In this document: one piece after another, positions 17,001 to 26,238 of the stretch
Position numbering within the stretch: the stretch's first letter is position 1
Layout: every line of letters begins with the position of its first letter
Assembly: GCA_900471485.1 (NCBI GenBank)
Contig: UCEU01000041.1
Coordinates: 1-64,000 of the forward strand
Source: Hyphomicrobiales bacterium
Lineage (GTDB): Bacteria > Pseudomonadota > Alphaproteobacteria > Rhizobiales > Rhizobiaceae
DNA length: 64,000 nt
Direction of reading: 5' to 3'
Program-made: the position numbers and the translations under genes
The notes under the pieces: generated by a model
Told to the model about the DNA's origin: nothing
The model's database searches: none
Seen by the model: the letters and a program-made list of their open reading frames with translations, nothing else

Positions 17001-17957
17001 TCATGCCGACCAGGGAGCAAATTCCGGAGCGTTGACCCGGATGAAATCGCGGGGAGCAACGCGCTGGCGGGGCGCAGACGTCTCGACGACTTCATAGGCC
17101 GTGGGATCGCTGAGCAACGCCTTCAGGGCATTGGCATTCATCTTGTGGCCGCCGCGATACGAACGGTAGCAGCCGATAAACGGAGCGCCGGCAAGCGCCA
17201 GGTCGCCGACGGCGTCGAGCGTCTTGTGACGAACGAACTCGTCCTTGGCGTAACGCAGGCCTTCGACGTTGATCACGGTGTTGTCGTCGGAGATGACGAC
17301 AGAGTTCTCGAGCGAGGAACCGAGCGCGTGGCCCGAAGCCCACAGGCGTTCGACGTCACGCATGAAGCCGAAGGTGCGCGCACGCGACAGTTCCGACTTG
17401 AAGGTCGCGGCCGTCAGGTCCCCTTCCCACTTCTGGCGTCCGATCAGCGGGCAATCGAAATCGATCTCGACTTCGAAGCGCGTGCCGTCATACGGACGAA
17501 ACTCGCTCCAGGAACCGCCATGCTCGATACGAACCGGCTTGGTGATGCGGATGTAGCGACGCTTCACGCCGAGAGATACGAGACCGACCTGCTCGACCGC
17601 TTCGATGAAGGGCATCGAGCTGCCGTCCATGATCGGCATCTCAGCGCCGTGAACTTCGATCAGCACGTTGTCCAGGCCAAGCGCGTAGACGGCCGCCATC
17701 ACATGCTCGATCGTCGCGACGGAGCGCGCCGGGGAAAAGCCGAGGACGGTGCAGAGATCGGTGTTGCCGACCTGAGAGGAAACCGCACGATACTCGGAGA
17801 CTTCGCCATTCTCGTGCATGCGATTGAATACGACACCAGTGTCGGCTTCAGCGGGGTTGAAGGTAATCGAAACGTCAGCACCGGAGTGTACGCCGATCCC
17901 CGAAAGCGAGACCGGGCGCGATACCGTCGTCTGAAAACCCAACATGCCAATAACCAT
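17001..17957 (-). CDS. lpxC: UDP-3-O-acyl-N-acetylglucosamine deacetylase
   Basis: Zinc amidase catalysing the committed step of lipid A synthesis. The 318-residue protein starts near GFQTTVSRPVSLSGIGVHSG and has the three Zn ligands in typical places: His in ATIEHVMAAVYAL (about residue 84) and the His and Asp in RHKTLDAVGDLALAG (about 237-241), with the general-base His in YRGGHKMNA. AAGG lies eight bases before the ATG. It follows ftsZ, the usual alphaproteobacterial arrangement, but each has its own terminator. Confidence 0.96.
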   Translation of the reverse strand: MVIGMLGFQTTVSRPVSLSGIGVHSGADVSITFNPAEADTGVVFNRMHENGEVSEYRAVSSQVGNTDLCTVLGFSPARSVATIEHVMAAVYALGLDNVLIEVHGAEMPIMDGSSMPFIEAVEQVGLVSLGVKRRYIRITKPVRIEHGGSWSEFRPYDGTRFEVEIDFDCPLIGRQKWEGDLTAATFKSELSRARTFGFMRDVERLWASGHALGSSLENSVVISDDNTVINVEGLRYAKDEFVRHKTLDAVGDLALAGAPFIGCYRSYRGGHKMNANALKALLSDPTAYEVVETSAPRQRVAPRDFIRVNAPEFAPWSA

Positions 17958-18193
17958 AAATTCTGCCTTTATTATCCTGGAGGCGATGACGGCGAAAACT
18001 GCCGAAAGTCACCTGCCAGGCTCATTACGCTCCGGTCACGTCTTGCCGCAAGGGCCGCCGGGACGGTTCTTTGAAACCATACATACGTGCGCCGGCTGTC
18101 CAATCCAAATCACTGTTTCTTTCGCTTTGTTACGAAACCATGCGTTTGAAATGACTGACGAATTCAGCTCGAATTTTATCTGTTGAAACACAA

Positions 18194-18219
18194 ATGCCCG
18201 GGAGTTTCCTCCCGGGCTT
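18194..18219 (-). terminator. ftsZ terminator
   Basis: A perfect 9-bp stem GCCCGGGAG/CTCCCGGGC (18196-18204 and 18209-18217) with a TTTC/GAAA tetraloop, located 24 bases after the ftsZ stop and read on the minus strand, followed by ATTTGTG. The 285 bases between ftsZ and lpxC hold this hairpin and the lpxC promoter region; no gene is visible there. Confidence 0.8.
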
Positions 18220-18242
18220 GTTTGTGGCGATTCTCGGCCGTC

Positions 18243-19976
18243 TTAGTTCGACTGGCGGCGCAGGAATGCGGGGATTTCGAGCTGGTCGTCTTCCTGCATC
18301 ATGCGGGCCTGGGGAACGCTGCGGCCCTGATCGTCGAGGTTTCCGCGGCGCGGAGCATAGAGGCTTGCTTCCGGGGAAAGCGGGCGGCGCTGCTGAGATG
18401 CAGCGGCCGGAGCCGACGTCATCTCGGGAACGACTTCCTCTTCGCGGCGGGCCAGCGAGTTGGTGATCCGCTTCAGGAGACCCATCGGGCCACGCTCTTC
18501 GTGAGCATGCGAGACCGGTGCCGGCTGCGAGCGGTGATCGATTTCCGCCTGCACAACCGGCGGGAAATCCTCGACCTTCGGCATGCGGGCGGCGATCGGC
18601 TGCTGCATGACCGGAGCCGGCTGCTGCATCACGGGGGCCGGCTGCTGCATGACGGGCTGCGGAGCGGGCTGGCTCATGACAGGTGCATGAACCGGAGCCT
18701 GCTGGACCGGAGCCGGACGGATGACCGGAGCGGCTTCGGGAGCAGCGAAGATCTTGCTCTGCGGACGGAAAGCTTCCTGCTGGACAGGCTGCTGGTGAAC
18801 CGGAGCAGGCGCGCGCGGTGCGACGATGTCCAGTTCGCGTTCCATTTCGGCCTCGGCCATACGGATGGTCTGGGCGATCGGATCGGCCTTCGGTGCCTGC
18901 TGCATGACAGGTGCAGGCTGTACTGCGGCCGGAGCCGGAGCAACGGCCGCGGAAGGACGGATAATCGGCTTCTGGATCTGCTGGAAGCCCTTGCCTGCGT
19001 CCTGGTTCATCGCGCGGTCGATGCCGGTGGCGACGACGGAAACGCGGATGATGCCTTCAAGCGATTCGTCGAAGGTTGCGCCGAGGATGATGTTCGCATC
19101 CGGATCGACTTCTTCGCGAATACGGGTCGCAGCTTCGTCGACTTCGAAGAGGGTAAGGTCGCGACCACCGGTGATGGAGATCAGCAGGCCCTGCGCGCCC
19201 TTCATCGAGGTCTCGTCGAGCAGCGGGTTTGCAATCGCGGCTTCGGCAGCCTGCATTGCGCGGCCCTGGCCGGAAGCCTCGCCGGTACCCATCATCGCGC
19301 GGCCCATTTCGCGCATGACCGAACGGACGTCGGCGAAGTCGAGGTTGATGAGACCTTCCTTCACCATCAGGTCGGTGATGCAGGCAACGCCCGAGTAGAG
19401 AACCTGGTCGGCCATCGCGAATGCGTCGGCGAAGGTCGTCTTGTCGTTTGCGATACGGAAGAGGTTCTGGTTCGGGATGACGATCAGGGTGTCGACCGAC
19501 TTCTGCAGTTCCTGGATGCCCGATTCGGCCAGACGCATGCGGCGGCCGCCTTCGAAGTGGAACGGCTTGGTCACGACGCCAACCGTCAGGATGCCCTTGT
19601 TGCGGGCAGCCTGGGCGACAACGGGAGCAGCACCGGTGCCGGTGCCGCCGCCCATGCCGGCGGTGACGAAGCACATGTGGGTGCCGTTCAGGTGATCGAC
19701 GATCTCGTCGATGCATTCTTCAGCAGCTGCACGGCCGACTTCCGGCTGCGAACCCGCACCGAGACCTTCGGTGACGCTGGCGCCGAGCTGGATGATCCGC
19801 TCCGCCTTGGTCATCGTCAGTGCCTGCGCATCCGTGTTGGCGACGACGAAGTCGACGCCCTGGAGGCCGGCGGAGATCATGTTGTTGACAGCGTTGCCAC
19901 CGCCACCGCCAACACCGAACACGGTGATGCGCGGCTTCAGCTCAGTGATATCTGGCTTATGCAGCTTGATCGTCAT
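18243..19976 (-). CDS. ftsZ: cell division protein FtsZ, long-linker form
   Basis: Tubulin-like GTPase forming the division ring. The GTP-binding G-box GGGTGTG is at residues 109-115 and the T7 loop NLDFADVR near 210. The globular part ends near residue 320. A very long Pro/Gln/Ala-rich linker (about 240 residues) follows, including repeats of QQPAPVM, before the conserved C-terminal peptide QLEIPAFLRRQSN that binds FtsA and other partners. Total 577 residues, like the long FtsZ1 of rhizobia. It lies 57 bases after ftsA. Confidence 0.97.
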   Translation of the reverse strand: MTIKLHKPDITELKPRITVFGVGGGGGNAVNNMISAGLQGVDFVVANTDAQALTMTKAERIIQLGASVTEGLGAGSQPEVGRAAAEECIDEIVDHLNGTHMCFVTAGMGGGTGTGAAPVVAQAARNKGILTVGVVTKPFHFEGGRRMRLAESGIQELQKSVDTLIVIPNQNLFRIANDKTTFADAFAMADQVLYSGVACITDLMVKEGLINLDFADVRSVMREMGRAMMGTGEASGQGRAMQAAEAAIANPLLDETSMKGAQGLLISITGGRDLTLFEVDEAATRIREEVDPDANIILGATFDESLEGIIRVSVVATGIDRAMNQDAGKGFQQIQKPIIRPSAAVAPAPAAVQPAPVMQQAPKADPIAQTIRMAEAEMERELDIVAPRAPAPVHQQPVQQEAFRPQSKIFAAPEAAPVIRPAPVQQAPVHAPVMSQPAPQPVMQQPAPVMQQPAPVMQQPIAARMPKVEDFPPVVQAEIDHRSQPAPVSHAHEERGPMGLLKRITNSLARREEEVVPEMTSAPAAASQQRRPLSPEASLYAPRRGNLDDQGRSVPQARMMQEDDQLEIPAFLRRQSN

Positions 19977-20033
19977 GGTACCTGTTCCTTCTCTTTATGG
20001 CCGCATCGCCACGCCGGCCAATTCACTTAATTT

Positions 20034-21365
20034 CTAGAAGCTTTCCTTCAGCCACTGGCCCATGCGGGCTATGCGGCTGCTATTTCCGCCAAGCGACATG
20101 AGCAGGCCGCTCTGTGACGCATGTGTTTCCTGGTCCGCGACTTGCGGGTAGATCATCAGGCCGACAGCCGTCGAAAAGGCCGGACCCTTGGCAGCGGTCG
20201 GGAGACCCGAGACGCCCATCGGGCGGCCGATACGGACGTTGCGGGCAAGGATCTTGCGGGCAACGTCGGCAAGGCCGGTCAGCTGGCTTGCGCCGCCTGT
20301 CAGCACGACGCGCTTGCCGACGATCGGGCTGAAGCCCGAGCGCTGGATGCGGTCGCGAATGAGTTCCATCGTTTCCTCGATGCGGGCGCTGACGATGCGC
20401 GAAACCAGCGCACGCGGCACCTGCGTCGGCAGATCGCGGTCGTCCTCGCCGATCGGCGGGATCGAGATCATTTCACGCTCGTCCGAGGAATTCCCCATGG
20501 CCGAGGCGTGAACCACCTTCAGGCGCTCGGCGTCCTCGATGCGGGTGGACAGGCCACGCGCGAGGTCCGTCGTCACATGATGACCGCCTAGGCTGACGGC
20601 GTCGGTATGAACCAGCTTGCCTTCGGCGAAGACCGAGATCGTCGTAGCGCCGCCGCCCATGTCGATGGCGGCGCAGCCGAGTTCGACTTCGTCGTCGACC
20701 AGAGCGGCAAGACCCGATGCGTAAGGCGTCGCGACGATGCCTTCTACGGAGAGGTGCGCACGATTGACGCTGAGCTCGAGGTTTTTGAGAGCGGTGCGTT
20801 CGGCCGTCACGACATGCATGTCGACGCCGAGAACGTCACCATACATGGACAGCGGATCGCGAATGCCGCGCTCGCCGTCGAGCGAGAAGCCGGTTGCCAG
20901 CGAATGCAGCACGAAGCGATCCTGGCGCAGCGACTGCTGGCAGGCCGCCGACAGAACCTTCTTCAGGTCGTTGAGTTCGACTTCCTGACCGCCGAGATCG
21001 ATGGTCGCGGTGTAGATGTCGCTCGCCAGACGGCCGGCCGTCAGGTTGACGATCAGGCTCTCGACCGTGAGGCCCGCCATGCGCTCGGCGGCGTCAACGG
21101 CGAGGCGAATGACGCTTTCCAGCGCATCGAGGTCGGCGATGACGCCGGTCTTGATCCCGCGCGACCGCTGATGGCCGATACCGATGATCTCGATGTTGTG
21201 CGTGCGACCCGGAAGCACCTGGCTTTCCTCGCGCGGCGTCAACCGGCCGATCATGCAGACGACCTTCGTCGATCCGATATCGAGAACGGAAACGACATGT
21301 GACCGCTTCGACGAAAGCGGCTTCAGGCGCGGCAGGCCGAAATGGGACGAACCGAACAAGCTCAT
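20034..21365 (-). CDS. ftsA: cell division protein FtsA
   Basis: Actin-like ATPase that ties FtsZ to the membrane and recruits later division proteins. Of 443 residues, the first phosphate-binding motif is SVLDIGSTKVVCMIGRL (about 26-42) and the second is DMGGGATTISVF (about 215-226). The membrane-targeting amphipathic helix is expected in the last 15 residues (IARMGQWLKESF). Its start overlaps the ftsQ stop by four bases. Confidence 0.96.
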   Translation of the reverse strand: MSLFGSSHFGLPRLKPLSSKRSHVVSVLDIGSTKVVCMIGRLTPREESQVLPGRTHNIEIIGIGHQRSRGIKTGVIADLDALESVIRLAVDAAERMAGLTVESLIVNLTAGRLASDIYTATIDLGGQEVELNDLKKVLSAACQQSLRQDRFVLHSLATGFSLDGERGIRDPLSMYGDVLGVDMHVVTAERTALKNLELSVNRAHLSVEGIVATPYASGLAALVDDEVELGCAAIDMGGGATTISVFAEGKLVHTDAVSLGGHHVTTDLARGLSTRIEDAERLKVVHASAMGNSSDEREMISIPPIGEDDRDLPTQVPRALVSRIVSARIEETMELIRDRIQRSGFSPIVGKRVVLTGGASQLTGLADVARKILARNVRIGRPMGVSGLPTAAKGPAFSTAVGLMIYPQVADQETHASQSGLLMSLGGNSSRIARMGQWLKESF

Positions 21366-22294
21366 ATATTTTGCCCCGCCTTCTTCAGGTCCTTGGTACG
21401 CTGATCGAGCACCAGCTGCCGGCGCTCCATGGCCTCAGGCGTCAGCTGGATTGCCGTACGATCGGAAAGACGCAGATCCACCGCCGCGATATCGCGATCC
21501 AGCAGATCCTGCTCCTTCATGAATTTCGAAAGTCGCGCCAGCGCCAGATCGACATCGTCTTCCGGCAGCTTAACGACCACGCCATTGTCCATGTGCAGAT
21601 CCCAGCGACGGCCAGAGACCCAGACATAGGCCTTCACGCGCGCCTTGATATCCGCCCAGTTGGCGAATTCGGCTTCCAGCGCGGTGGCCGCCGTTTCGGC
21701 GCCTCGACCGACGACGAGCGGCAGATGAGAAAATTTGTTGTCGCGCAGCGGCGCGATGATCGCCCCACCCTTCTCGACCAGCGAAAGCTCCTGACCATGC
21801 TGCCAGATCGCGTAAGCCTCGCGCTCCTTGAGCTTCACCTCGATGGTCTTCGGGTAGACCTTGCGAACTTCCACGTTCTCGACCCAGGGGAGCTTGGCGA
21901 TCTTCTGGCGGGCCGCATCGACATCGAGCGCGACCAGCGAGGTCGTGCCGTCGAGGCCGATCAGCTGCAGGATTTCGATTTCGGACGTCTCGGCGTTGCC
22001 GGAGACCTTCACGTCGTCGATGGCGAAGCCGGCAGCCGTGGTCGTCGCCTGGGCGACGGCTTCGGTGTGACCACCGAGCGACATGCCGTAGAGACCGGTC
22101 GCAGCAAAGAAGGCCAGCGCGGAAACGGTGCCGACATGAGCCGGAATGTGGATGCGGCCGCTACCGAGGCTGACCAGGAAGCGCACGACGCGACGCAGGG
22201 GGCGCGGCAGAACCATGCGCCCTTCGGCCTCGGCATACGAAGGCTCGGAACGATGGCTGGGGCGCCCTATCTTTTTGACCGTTACCGAGAACAA
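21362..22294 (-). CDS. ftsQ: cell division protein FtsQ
   Basis: Bitopic inner-membrane protein scaffolding the FtsQLB subcomplex. About 310 residues: a basic cytoplasmic tail, one membrane segment (about 55-75, with SALAFFAATGLYGMSLG), the POTRA domain (FAIDDVKVSGNAETSEIEIL) and the FtsQ beta domain. I chose the TTG at 22294 because GGAGGA (22301-22306) is placed six bases before it; the ATG at 22315 has no such site. The gene overlaps the end of ddl by 13 bases and ftsA by four. Confidence 0.92.
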   Translation of the reverse strand: MFSVTVKKIGRPSHRSEPSYAEAEGRMVLPRPLRRVVRFLVSLGSGRIHIPAHVGTVSALAFFAATGLYGMSLGGHTEAVAQATTTAAGFAIDDVKVSGNAETSEIEILQLIGLDGTTSLVALDVDAARQKIAKLPWVENVEVRKVYPKTIEVKLKEREAYAIWQHGQELSLVEKGGAIIAPLRDNKFSHLPLVVGRGAETAATALEAEFANWADIKARVKAYVWVSGRRWDLHMDNGVVVKLPEDDVDLALARLSKFMKEQDLLDRDIAAVDLRLSDRTAIQLTPEAMERRQLVLDQRTKDLKKAGQNI

Positions 22295-23208
22295 GAAGCG
22301 TCCTCCACCATCCACCGAAGGAATTCACCAAACGAATAACCGGCATATCCGGCCATTTCGGGCACCAGCGAGGTTGGAGTCATGCCAGGCTGGGTATTGA
22401 TTTCCAGCCAGATGATTTCACCATCTTCGGAGAAGCGATCGTCGTAACGAAAGTCGGAGCGACTAACGCCACGGCAACCAATTGCTTGATGCGCCCTTAA
22501 CGCCAATGATTGTATTTTTTGGTAAATATTCGGTGAAATTTTTGCCGGAATGACGTGTTTTGAGCCACCCGCGACATACTTGGAATCGTAGTCGTAGAAG
22601 CTGTGACCCTGCGGCACAATCTCGGTCACGCCAAGCACCTGATCGCCCATGACGCCACAGGTCAGCTCGCGGCCATGCACGTAGCGCTCAACCAGAACCT
22701 CCTCGCCGTAGCGCCATTCGGGAGAACCGATGATCTGCGGCGGCCGGGACTGATCTTCCTGGACGATGACGACGCCGAAGCTCGAACCTTCACGAACCGG
22801 CTTCACCACATAGGGCGGCTTCATCGGATGTTCGGAGGGAAAAGCGAATCGGTTGATGACCTCGGACTGGGCAACCGGAATGCCGGCGGCAGCCGCCACA
22901 CCCTTGGCCTTACTCTTGTCCATGGCGAGCGCCGAGGCGAGCACGCCGGAATGCGTGTAGGGAATTTCCAGATATTCAAGAATGCCCTGGATCAGACCGT
23001 CCTCTCCGAACGGCCCGTGCAGCGCGTTGAACACCACGTCGGGACGCAGCGCCGAAAGGCGCGCGGAGACGTCGCGATCGACGTCGATGGTCGCGACCTG
23101 GAAACCTTCCGCTTCGAGAGCCGCAGCGCAAGCCGTCCCCGACGAAAGGCTCACGGGCCTCTCCGAGGAAAAACCGCCCATCAGGACAGCGACATGCTTG
23201 CGACTCAT
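22282..23208 (-). CDS. ddl: D-alanine--D-alanine ligase
   Basis: ATP-grasp enzyme making the D-Ala-D-Ala dipeptide for peptidoglycan. The 308-residue protein has the N-terminal VLMGGFSSERPVSLSSG motif, the ATP-grasp lysine segment YVVKPVREGSSFGV and the metal-binding WLEINTQPGMTPTS near the C-terminus. A G-rich ribosome-binding site precedes the ATG 23208. It begins the ddl-ftsQ-ftsA-ftsZ run and is preceded by a long intergenic region. Confidence 0.95.
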   Translation of the reverse strand: MSRKHVAVLMGGFSSERPVSLSSGTACAAALEAEGFQVATIDVDRDVSARLSALRPDVVFNALHGPFGEDGLIQGILEYLEIPYTHSGVLASALAMDKSKAKGVAAAAGIPVAQSEVINRFAFPSEHPMKPPYVVKPVREGSSFGVVIVQEDQSRPPQIIGSPEWRYGEEVLVERYVHGRELTCGVMGDQVLGVTEIVPQGHSFYDYDSKYVAGGSKHVIPAKISPNIYQKIQSLALRAHQAIGCRGVSRSDFRYDDRFSEDGEIIWLEINTQPGMTPTSLVPEMAGYAGYSFGEFLRWMVEDASCSR

Positions 23209-23713
23209 GGATACCCCCAAAATAACTTCAACTCTGTGCTCCGGCGCTTGCGCGAAGCTTGCATCCGGCCCGAATCTGATCTGCTTCGGACAGGTTCATT
23301 AGAGCGTCATTATGGTTAACGAAGCGTTTACTTTCGTTAATTTCCGGCAGGCGGACGAACGGAAACGGCTTGGGCGAGCGGGTTCGGCGAGCCCGGAAAA
23401 TGCCGCAGGACCAAGCCCTACAGGGCATATGTCAAAGCGAAACAAAAAGTTTAGGCAGAGCGGCATGCGCACCCGGATAGCGCGCCGGAATTTGCGGAAA
23501 GCCAAATCGGCTTCACGAGTCCGCAATACGGCACATGCGCGCGAGCCGATGGCCAACGGTTCCGGAAGCCATTTAAGTGCGTTGCCGGACAGAAAAGAAA
23601 GCACGCTACTTTTTGTCGGTTTATTGCGCGTTTTGGATTTGCTCCGAATTAAAATTGCGCTAAGAGCCGCTTGCCTCCCAAGGGCAATCAACGAAATCCC
23701 GAATGGAATGACA
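23209..23713. other. divergent promoter region between ddl and an MFS gene
   Basis: About 500 bases without a convincing gene. It contains a perfect inverted repeat TTAACGAA (23316-23323)/TTCGTTAA (23333-23340) with a 9-base spacer. The left arm region reads TTAACCAT on the ddl strand, which equals the CtrA half-site described in Caulobacter, about 105 bases upstream of the ddl ATG. Frames on both strands in 23299-23817 are open but lack ribosome-binding sites and family character. Promoters for ddl-ftsQAZ and the MFS gene should lie here. Confidence 0.45.
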
Positions 23714-25018
23714 ATGTCTGACGCGATATCTCCAGTATCGCCGACGCCCGCTTCATCGAACAGTGCACCGCTCAACTCGCCGGCACGCGTTCTGATCGCG
23801 AGCCTCGTCGGCACCACGATCGAATTCTTCGACTTTTACGTTTACGCAACAGCCGCCGTGCTGGTCTTCCCGACCCTGTTCTTCCCGAACAGCGATCCGA
23901 CCACCGCGCTGCTTGCCTCCTTCGCCACCTTCTCGATCGCCTTTTTCGCCCGTCCGCTCGGCGCCGTGGTCTTCGGCCACTTCGGCGATAGGATCGGCCG
24001 CAAGACGACGCTGGTCGCGGCGCTGCTGACCATGGGCATCTCGACCGTCATCATCGGCCTGCTGCCTTCCTACGAATCGATCGGCGTCCTGGCACCTCTG
24101 TTGCTGGCGCTTTGCCGTTTCGGCCAGGGTTTCGGCCTCGGCGGCGAATGGGGCGGCGCCGTGCTGCTCGCGACCGAAAACGCGCCGGAGGGCAAGCGCA
24201 GCTGGTACGGCATGTTCCCGCAGCTCGGCGCTCCGGTCGGTCTCTTCCTGTCGTCGGGCATCTTCTGGGTGCTGCTGCAGTTCATGCCGCAGGAACAGCT
24301 GCTGGCCTGGGGCTGGCGCGTTCCCTTCATCGCCTCGATCGTGCTGATCGTCATCGGCCTGTGGGTTCGCCTGTCGATCACCGAGACGCCTGATTTCCAG
24401 AAGGCAATCGACAAGCAGGAGCGCGTCGCCGTTCCGGTTGCCGAACTCTTCCGCAAGCACAAGCGCAGCCTGTTCCTCGGCACCTTCGTGGCGCTCGCCA
24501 CCTTCGTGCTGTTCTATATCGGCTCGGCCTACCTGCTCTCCTACAACGTCAAGGTCCTGAAGATCCCGTTCCTCGACGCGCTCGAGATCCAGATCGTCGG
24601 CTCGATCTCCTTCGGCATCTTCATCCCCATCATCGGCAAGCTCGCCGAGCGTTACGGCCGCCGCGAAATGCTGATCCTGACCACGGTCCTGATCGGCCTG
24701 TTCTCCTTCCTCCTGCCCGGCCTGATGACCGGCGGCGAAGGCAGCATCCTGGTCTTCGCGATCGTCGCCATGGCTCTGATGGGCATGACCTACGGACTGA
24801 TCGGAACGGCGCTCGCAGCCCCCTTCCCGACCGCCGTGCGCTACACCGGCTCGTCGATCACCTTCAATCTCGCGGGCATCTTCGGCGCATCGCTGGCGCC
24901 CTATATCGCCACCTGGCTGCAGGCGAACTACGGCATGCTCTATGTCGGCTACTATCTCGGCCTTTCGGCCGTCATCACGCTGATCTGCATCCTGGCATCC
25001 GGCCGCGACGAAGTCTGA
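23714..25018 (+). CDS. MFS metabolite:H+ symporter (ShiA/ProP type)
   Basis: Twelve-segment inner-membrane transporter of the metabolite:proton symporter family, 434 residues. Family marks are LIASLVGTTIEFFDFYVYAT near the start, the GHFGDRIGRKTTL loop (about residues 80-92) and the FGQGFGLGGEWGGAVLLATE motif (about 135-155). The substrate cannot be told; relatives carry shikimate, proline-betaine, alpha-ketoglutarate or citrate. I chose ATG 23714 with GGAA five bases upstream; ATG 23708 is an alternative. It is on the strand opposite to the division genes and interrupts them. Confidence 0.85.
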   Translation: MSDAISPVSPTPASSNSAPLNSPARVLIASLVGTTIEFFDFYVYATAAVLVFPTLFFPNSDPTTALLASFATFSIAFFARPLGAVVFGHFGDRIGRKTTLVAALLTMGISTVIIGLLPSYESIGVLAPLLLALCRFGQGFGLGGEWGGAVLLATENAPEGKRSWYGMFPQLGAPVGLFLSSGIFWVLLQFMPQEQLLAWGWRVPFIASIVLIVIGLWVRLSITETPDFQKAIDKQERVAVPVAELFRKHKRSLFLGTFVALATFVLFYIGSAYLLSYNVKVLKIPFLDALEIQIVGSISFGIFIPIIGKLAERYGRREMLILTTVLIGLFSFLLPGLMTGGEGSILVFAIVAMALMGMTYGLIGTALAAPFPTAVRYTGSSITFNLAGIFGASLAPYIATWLQANYGMLYVGYYLGLSAVITLICILASGRDEV

Positions 25019-25041
25019 TCGGGCCGTCATCGAACATTCGG

Positions 25042-25074
25042 GGCCGCGACGGGAAACCGCCGCGGCCTTTTTCA
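25042..25074 (+). terminator. terminator after the MFS gene
   Basis: GGCCGCG (25042-25048) pairs with CGCGGCC (25061-25067); the loop is 12 nt and can extend the stem slightly. A run of five Ts follows directly. It lies 24 bases after the transporter stop. Confidence 0.78.
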
Positions 25075-25132
25075 TTGTTGTCTGTTAACGCCTCCACCCT
25101 AGTGTCTAGCCTGAGATGATAGGGAGACCGCG

Positions 25133-26236
25133 ATGCGCATGCTGACAAGACGATCGCTGATTGGCCACGGGCTGGGCGCCGGCCTCTCGCTGACGCTGCC
25201 GTCCATGCTGCGAGCCGCCGCCACCACGCCGGTCGACGTCACCTTCCTCGTCATCAACGACGTGCATGCGTGCCGCTTCGGTGACGGGCTGAGCCCGAAC
25301 TGCCAGGACGAAGGCAAGACGGACCAGAACCTGCTGCGCCATATCCTCGCGCTCAACAACATCCATCACCAGAACTGGCCGACGGAGATCGCCGGAAAAC
25401 CGACGGGCTTCGGCCTCGCGGGACAGCCGATCGCCAAGCCGCAGGGCATCATCGTCTGCGGCGACGTCACCGACGACGGCGGCGGTCAGATGGCGGAGTT
25501 CGCCGAGGGCTCGCAGCTCCTGCAGTTCTCGCACCGCTACCAAGAGGGACCCGGCGCCGACCACGTCCACTTCCCTGTCTACGTCGGGCTAGGAAACCAC
25601 GATCTCGACCAGGACGGTCACCCGCCGCAGGTCGACTGGTATCGCGACGAGCTGCGCGACTACGTCCAGATGAACCACAAGCCGAGCGTCTTCTTCAAGC
25701 CGCTGGTGCCGGTCGACAATTACGACGAAGCCTCCGACAATTACTCCTGGAACTGGGGCGGGCTACACCTGATCCAGGCGCAGCGCTACGGCGGCGACAG
25801 CACCAAGGGCACAGCCAGCAGTCTGGAATGGATGAAACGCGACCTCGCCACCTATGCCGCCGATGGCCGGCCGGTGGTGATCTTCCAGCATTATGGCTGG
25901 GACAAGTTCTCTCTGGAGCGCTGGGACCCGGAAAAGAGCACCTTCACCCTGGAAGGCAGCGGTGCGCCGCACTGGTGGGGTGAATCAGAACGTCAGGAAC
26001 TCATCGCAACCCTCAGCGGCTACAATGTAATCGGCATTTTCCACGGCCACGAGCACGACACCCCCATGGCCTACAATGTCGGCGGGATAGACGTCTTCAA
26101 GGCCAGAGCCGCCTTCATGGGTGGCTTCTGCCTGGTACGGGTAACCAACGGGGAAATGGATGTCGCGATCGGCGACGCCAGCGATGACAAGGGCGGCGTG
26201 ACCTTCACAACCGCCTTCACCAAGAAGCTGAGCTGA
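25133..26236 (+). CDS. Tat-exported calcineurin-like metallophosphoesterase
   Basis: A 367-residue periplasmic phosphoesterase. The N-terminus is a twin-arginine signal (TRRSLIGHGLGAGLSLTLP) with a likely cut near residue 30. All metal-binding motifs of the calcineurin-like fold are visible: NDVHACR (D-x-H), GDVTDDG, GNHD, FQHYGW and GHEHD. The substrate is unknown; phosphodiesters or phosphomonoesters are typical. It ends two bases before the convergent murB stop, and lies downstream of the MFS gene but behind its terminator. Confidence 0.85.
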   Translation: MRMLTRRSLIGHGLGAGLSLTLPSMLRAAATTPVDVTFLVINDVHACRFGDGLSPNCQDEGKTDQNLLRHILALNNIHHQNWPTEIAGKPTGFGLAGQPIAKPQGIIVCGDVTDDGGGQMAEFAEGSQLLQFSHRYQEGPGADHVHFPVYVGLGNHDLDQDGHPPQVDWYRDELRDYVQMNHKPSVFFKPLVPVDNYDEASDNYSWNWGGLHLIQAQRYGGDSTKGTASSLEWMKRDLATYAADGRPVVIFQHYGWDKFSLERWDPEKSTFTLEGSGAPHWWGESERQELIATLSGYNVIGIFHGHEHDTPMAYNVGGIDVFKARAAFMGGFCLVRVTNGEMDVAIGDASDDKGGVTFTTAFTKKLS

Positions 26237-26238
26237 AA

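Noticed and set aside
18596..18670. short DNA repeats that might be a CRISPR or satellite
   Set aside because: They are in frame inside the FtsZ linker and encode QQPAPVM units; spacing does not fit a CRISPR array.
18183..20030. 615-codon plus-strand frame
   Set aside because: Antisense to ftsZ; no family character.
23299..23817. 172-codon minus-strand frame in the ddl upstream region
   Set aside because: No ribosome-binding site, overlaps the start of the MFS gene, and the sequence is not protein-like.
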